Below, in pieces: positions 60,906 through 64,000 of a stretch of 64,000 nt of DNA. Numbering within the stretch: the first letter of the stretch is position 1; each line of letters starts with the position of its first letter. Below the pieces are notes generated by a model. That model saw only the letters and a program-made list of their open reading frames with translations. It made no database searches and had not been told where the DNA came from. The translations under genes were made by a program, and so were the position numbers. The stretch is from Actinomycetota bacterium. Lineage in GTDB: Bacteria > Actinomycetota > Geothermincolia > Geothermincolales > RBG-13-55-18. The DNA is taken from positions 124,001-188,000 of the forward strand of contig JACIXC010000004.1 of NCBI GenBank assembly GCA_014360655.1, given 5' to 3'.

Positions 60906-61642
60906 GCGGGATGGGGAAGGAGGCGGGAGCGGCGGGCGGCAGGGAACGGGGGCCGTGGCTCCTGGCCTGGGACCTCTCCGGGTCGCGCGGCCTGCTCGTC
61001 CTCGAGGGCGCGGGCGCCCTGCTATCCCGCACGCTGGAGGGTGCGGCGGAGACCGCGTCCCTCTTCTCGTGCGCGGAGCTCATGCTGGCGGAGGCGGGGA
61101 TATGCGCGCGGGACCTGGGCCTGCTGGGAGCGGCGCGGGGCCCCGGGGCCTTCACCGGGGTGAGGACGGCGGTCATGGCCGCCAAGACGCTGGGAGAGGT
61201 GCTGGGGATTCCCGTGGTGGCGCCGGAGAGCCTGGCGGTCATCGCCGCGGCGGTGGAAACGCCGGGACATGTCTTCGTCGCCGCGGACGCCAGGAGGGGG
61301 CAGGTCTATTACGCCCTTTACAGGGTGGAAGAGGGGTCTTACGGAGCATGTCCCGTCACGCTCGAGGGACCGGCGGCGGCCCCTCCCGACGCCGCCGCCG
61401 CCTCCCTGCGCAGGTGGATGGAGGAGCTGGGGGAGGGGATCGTCCTGGCCGGTTCGGGAGTCGAGGTCTACCGCGACCTCTGGCCGCGCGGACTGGGGCG
61501 TAAGGCCGGCGGCGCGCCGCGGCCGCGGGGGCTGGTCTCTCTCTGCCGCGGGCTTTACGGTCGCGGGGATACGGTGGACCCCCTGCGTCTCACCCCCCTT
61601 TACCTGCGGCACCCGGACGTGGGAAAAAAAGGGGGGGCGTGA
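60902..61642 (+). CDS. tsaB: tRNA threonylcarbamoyladenosine biosynthesis protein TsaB
   Basis: TsaB is an inactive paralogue of TsaD that forms the TsaBD complex. The ASKHA-type N-terminus reads LLAWDLSGSRGLLVLE, and the conserved ARGPGAFTGVRTAVMAAKTL follows. C-terminal half is variable with Ala/Pro-rich loops. TTG 60902 overlaps the tsaE stop and has GAGGAG upstream; ATG 60911 is possible. Product about 246 residues. Confidence 0.92.
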   Translation: MSGMGKEAGAAGGRERGPWLLAWDLSGSRGLLVLEGAGALLSRTLEGAAETASLFSCAELMLAEAGICARDLGLLGAARGPGAFTGVRTAVMAAKTLGEVLGIPVVAPESLAVIAAAVETPGHVFVAADARRGQVYYALYRVEEGSYGACPVTLEGPAAAPPDAAAASLRRWMEELGEGIVLAGSGVEVYRDLWPRGLGRKAGGAPRPRGLVSLCRGLYGRGDTVDPLRLTPLYLRHPDVGKKGGA

Positions 61643-61648
61643 CGGAGG

Positions 61649-62161
61649 ATGAACGGCGAATCCCTGCTCGTCAGGCGCATGCGCGAGGGAGACCTCGACG
61701 AGGTGATGGCGGTGGAAAGGGACTCCTTTTCCAGTCCCTGGAACATGGACATGTACCGACGCGAGATCGGGAAGGAGGAGGGGTGTTACCTGGTCGCCAG
61801 GATGGGAGAGGAGCTGGCGGGCTACTGCGGGGCGCTGCTCATCCTGGACGAGGCGCATGTCATGACCCTGGCTGTGCGCCGGGACCTGCGCCGCAGGGGG
61901 ATCGCCGCCCGCCTGCTCCTCGAGCTCATCGCGCGCGTCGAGGTCATGGGGGCGCGCTTTCTCACCCTGGAGGTACGCGTGTCCAACCGGCCGGCTATCG
62001 AGCTGTACACCTCGTTCGGTTTCCAGATCATGGGAGAGAGGAAGAACTACTACCTGGACAACCTGGAGAACGCCTACATCATGTGGACGGAGGACATCAC
62101 GTCGCCCTCTTACCGCGAGAAGCTGCGCGCCCTGCGGAGGAGATATGCCCATGCCTTCTGA
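61649..62161 (+). CDS. rimI: Ribosomal-protein-alanine N-acetyltransferase
   Basis: RimI-type GNAT enzymes acetylate N-termini, in E. coli that of ribosomal protein S18. The 170-residue product has the GNAT core VMTLAVRRDLRRRGIAARLLLELIARV with the acetyl-CoA loop RRxGIA, and LEVRVSNRPAIELYTSFGFQIMGERKNYY. It overlaps the tsaD start. The tsaB-rimI-tsaD order is widespread. Start ATG 61649. Confidence 0.93.
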   Translation: MNGESLLVRRMREGDLDEVMAVERDSFSSPWNMDMYRREIGKEEGCYLVARMGEELAGYCGALLILDEAHVMTLAVRRDLRRRGIAARLLLELIARVEVMGARFLTLEVRVSNRPAIELYTSFGFQIMGERKNYYLDNLENAYIMWTEDITSPSYREKLRALRRRYAHAF

Positions 62162-63164
62162 GGGGCTGCTGCTGGGGATAGAGACCTCCTGCGACGAGAC
62201 CTCCGCCGCGGTGGTGAAGGGCGACGGAGAGGTCCTCTCGCTGGTCATCTCCTCGCAGGCCGGGTTGCACGCGCGCTACGGCGGGGTGGTGCCGGAGATC
62301 GCCAGCCGCGCCCACCTGGAGGCGCTGCTGCCCGCCGTGCGGGAGGCCCTGGACGAGGCGGGTGCGGGATACGGCGACCTCAACGGGGTGGCGGTGACGC
62401 GGGGTCCCGGTCTCATAGGTGCCCTGCTGGTCGGCCTCACCGCGGCCAAGGCCATCTCCTTCGCGCTGGGGATACCCCTGCTCGCCGTGAACCACCTGGA
62501 GGCGCACATATATGCCAATTTTCTCCACTTCCCGGAACTCGCGCCGCCGCTGCTCGCTTTCGTCGTCTCCGGGGGCCACACCCTGCTGGCCCACATGCCG
62601 CGGCATCGCTCGTACCACGTGCTGGGGGAAACCCTGGACGACGCCGCGGGGGAAGCCTACGACAAGGTGGCCCGCTTCCTGGGACTGGGCTATCCCGGGG
62701 GGCCTGAGATAGAGCGCGCCGCGCGTGAGGGGGACCCCGATGCCATACCCTTCCCGCGCGCCATGATGCGAGACGGCGGCTATGACTTCTCGCTCTCCGG
62801 CCTCAAGACGGCGGTGGTCAACTACGTGCGCAGGCGCAGGGAGGCGGGGGAACCCGTGAGCGTCGAGGACGTGGCCGCCTCCTTCCAGGCGGCGGTGGTT
62901 GACGTGCAGGTGCACAAGATAGTGCGCGCGGCGGAGGAGTGCGGCGTGGACAGGGTGGTGCTGGCGGGCGGCGTGGCCGCCAACCGCTTCCTGAGGGAGA
63001 GGCTCGAGGAAGGGCTGCGGGGCCGCGCCAGGCTGTATTACCCTCCCCTCTCTCTGTGCGTGGACAACGCGGCCATGGTCGCCTACCTCGGCTGGCGCAT
63101 GCTCGCGGAGGGCGACATATCCCCGCTGGACGTGGACGCGGCCGCCGTGCTCCCCCTGGCCTGA
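62145..63164 (+). CDS. tsaD: tRNA N6-adenosine threonylcarbamoyltransferase TsaD
   Basis: TsaD transfers the threonylcarbamoyl group to A37. The 339-residue protein has GIETSCDETSAAVV, TRGPGLIGALLVGLTAAK, the metal site HLEAHIYANF, SGGHTLL and LAGGVAANRFLRERLE. The length is typical. ATG 62145 is 4 bases after GGAGG; ATG 62151 would be at 10-base spacing. Its 5' end overlaps rimI. Confidence 0.96.
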   Translation: MPMPSEGLLLGIETSCDETSAAVVKGDGEVLSLVISSQAGLHARYGGVVPEIASRAHLEALLPAVREALDEAGAGYGDLNGVAVTRGPGLIGALLVGLTAAKAISFALGIPLLAVNHLEAHIYANFLHFPELAPPLLAFVVSGGHTLLAHMPRHRSYHVLGETLDDAAGEAYDKVARFLGLGYPGGPEIERAAREGDPDAIPFPRAMMRDGGYDFSLSGLKTAVVNYVRRRREAGEPVSVEDVAASFQAAVVDVQVHKIVRAAEECGVDRVVLAGGVAANRFLRERLEEGLRGRARLYYPPLSLCVDNAAMVAYLGWRMLAEGDISPLDVDAAAVLPLA

Positions 63165-63261
63165 TCGTCGTGCTTCCCCCGACTTTGGGCTAAGAGGGGT
63201 TTCGTGGGGGGCACGATGGGGGCTGCCGCGGGAAAAATCCCGAAAAAGATGGAACAGGGTC
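63165..63261. terminator. Possible stem-loop after tsaD
   Basis: TCGTGCTTCCCCC near 63168 can pair with GGGGGGCACGA near 63207-63217 across a large loop. There is no T-run after it. It might end the tsa transcript, but the evidence is weak. Confidence 0.25.
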
Positions 63262-63290
63262 TTGATTTTTCCCCGGCGGCATATTATTTT
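63262..63290 (+). promoter_or_regulatory. Predicted groES promoter
   Basis: TTGATT (63262-63267), a 17-base spacer and TATTTT (63285-63290) precede the first CIRCE element. The predicted start falls at its left arm, so HrcA binding there would block transcription. Confidence 0.55.
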
Positions 63291-63294
63291 CTTC

Positions 63295-63321
63295 TTAGCA
63301 CTCTTGGCATTAGAGTGCTAA
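63295..63321 (+). promoter_or_regulatory. CIRCE operator 1 (HrcA)
   Basis: A perfect CIRCE element, TTAGCACTC-N9-GAGTGCTAA. It is the binding site of the heat-shock repressor HrcA upstream of groESL. Confidence 0.95.
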
Positions 63322-63340
63322 CACACATATCAGTAGAGTG

Positions 63341-63367
63341 ATAACACTCTTGAACGGCGAGTGCTAA
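63341..63367 (+). promoter_or_regulatory. CIRCE operator 2 (HrcA), imperfect left arm
   Basis: The left arm is ATAACACTC (seven of nine matches), the spacer is 9 bases, and the right arm GAGTGCTAA is perfect. It lies 19 bases after the first CIRCE, giving tandem operators. Confidence 0.85.
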
Positions 63368-63411
63368 AGCAGGGAAACACGAACAGGTACAGAGATAGGA
63401 GGGATGTGTAG

Positions 63412-63699
63412 ATGAAGCTGAGACCGTTGGGAGATCGGGTGGTCGTAAAGCCCGGCGAGAGCGAGGAGAAGACCAAGTCCGGCCTGGTGATCCCCGACAC
63501 CGCCAAGGAAAAGCCGCAGGAGGGGGAGGTCATCGCCGTCGGCCCCGGACGCTGGGAGAACGACAAGTACGTCCCGCTTGAGGTGAAGGTGGGGGACACC
63601 ATCATCTATTCGAAGTACGGCGGGACGGAGGTGAAGATCGACGGCGAGGAGCACCTCATCCTGAGCGAGAGGGACATACTCGCCGTGGTCGAGAAGTAG
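63412..63699 (+). CDS. groES: Co-chaperonin GroES
   Basis: GroES caps GroEL during protein folding. The 95-residue product reads [19 protein letters not shown] and has the mobile loop [22 protein letters not shown]. It ends [40 protein letters not shown] lies before the ATG at 63412. groEL follows 49 bases later under the same CIRCE control. Confidence 0.98.
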   Translation: MKLRPLGDRVVVKPGESEEKTKSGLVIPDTAKEKPQEGEVIAVGPGRWENDKYVPLEVKVGDTIIYSKYGGTEVKIDGEEHLILSERDILAVVEK

Positions 63700-63745
63700 G
63701 CCGGGCATGCACGGCCGTGAGGATTTCCTGAAGGAGGAGAGATAG

Positions 63746-64000
<255 letters not shown>

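Overview
The window is a GC-rich bacterial chromosome segment built around the ribosomal and RNA polymerase gene clusters. I read it as a deep-branching, possibly thermophilic, actinobacterium-like lineage. That is an inference from three things: GC-rich coding sequence with very frequent TTG starts on ribosomal genes; a gene order (rplM-rpsI-glmM, glmS-acpS-nnr, alr ... tsaE-tsaB-rimI-tsaD-groES-groEL) that recalls mycobacteria; and several genes of archaeal or thermophile flavour (bifunctional PGI/PMI, long-form PurC, THEP1 NTPase). No rRNA, tRNA, transposase or CRISPR array was recognised.

Layout. 1-3.3 kb: secE (5' truncated), nusG, rplK, rplA, then a promoter, an L10-type leader and rplJ-rplL. 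3.3-4.1 kb: a mosaic of three interspersed GC-rich repeat units with no gene, followed by an AT-rich promoter tract. 4.2-11.5 kb: rpoB-rpoC. 11.6-16.1 kb: rpsL-rpsG-fusA-tuf. 16.1-31.8 kb: the S10, spc and alpha operons in classical order from rpsJ to rplQ, including secY, adk, map, infA and a short rpmJ. 31.8-32.3 kb: a second copy of the repeat family. 32.3-38.3 kb: truA, a reverse-strand phosphomannomutase plus lipoprotein, a divergent bifunctional phosphoglucose/phosphomannose isomerase, a purine nucleoside phosphorylase, then rplM-rpsI. 38.6-45.6 kb: glmM, glmS, acpS, nnr, a CBS-domain gene and alr, mostly serving cell-wall precursors. 45.7-60.2 kb: an accessory block (THEP1 NTPase, BCAM0308-like protein, PcnB/HD nucleotidyltransferase, P1 peptidase, nitroreductase, gamma-carbonic-anhydrase-like protein, PurC, a reverse-strand three-gene glycan operon, FmdB zinc ribbon, type 4 uracil-DNA glycosylase) separating alr from the tsa genes. 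60.4-64 kb: tsaE-tsaB-rimI-tsaD, then a promoter with two tandem CIRCE operators driving groES-groEL (groEL truncated by the window end).

How it fits together. Most of the window makes the translation and transcription machinery. Legible control points are the L10 leader with its own promoter, promoters before rpoB, rpsL, tuf and rplM, and HrcA-type control of groESL. Sugar-phosphate genes (PGI/PMI, ManB, GlmM, GlmS) supply hexose and aminosugar precursors that could feed peptidoglycan and the glycan made by the reverse-strand operon, whose first gene fuses a YfhO-like membrane protein to a polyprenyl-phosphate-type glycosyltransferase.

The most unusual items are the repeat mosaic at both ends of the RNAP/ribosomal superoperon, the YfhO-GT2 fusion operon, a perfect 20-bp palindrome between manB and PGI/PMI, the long PurC without other pur genes, and a gene-free stretch at 50.2-50.95 kb.
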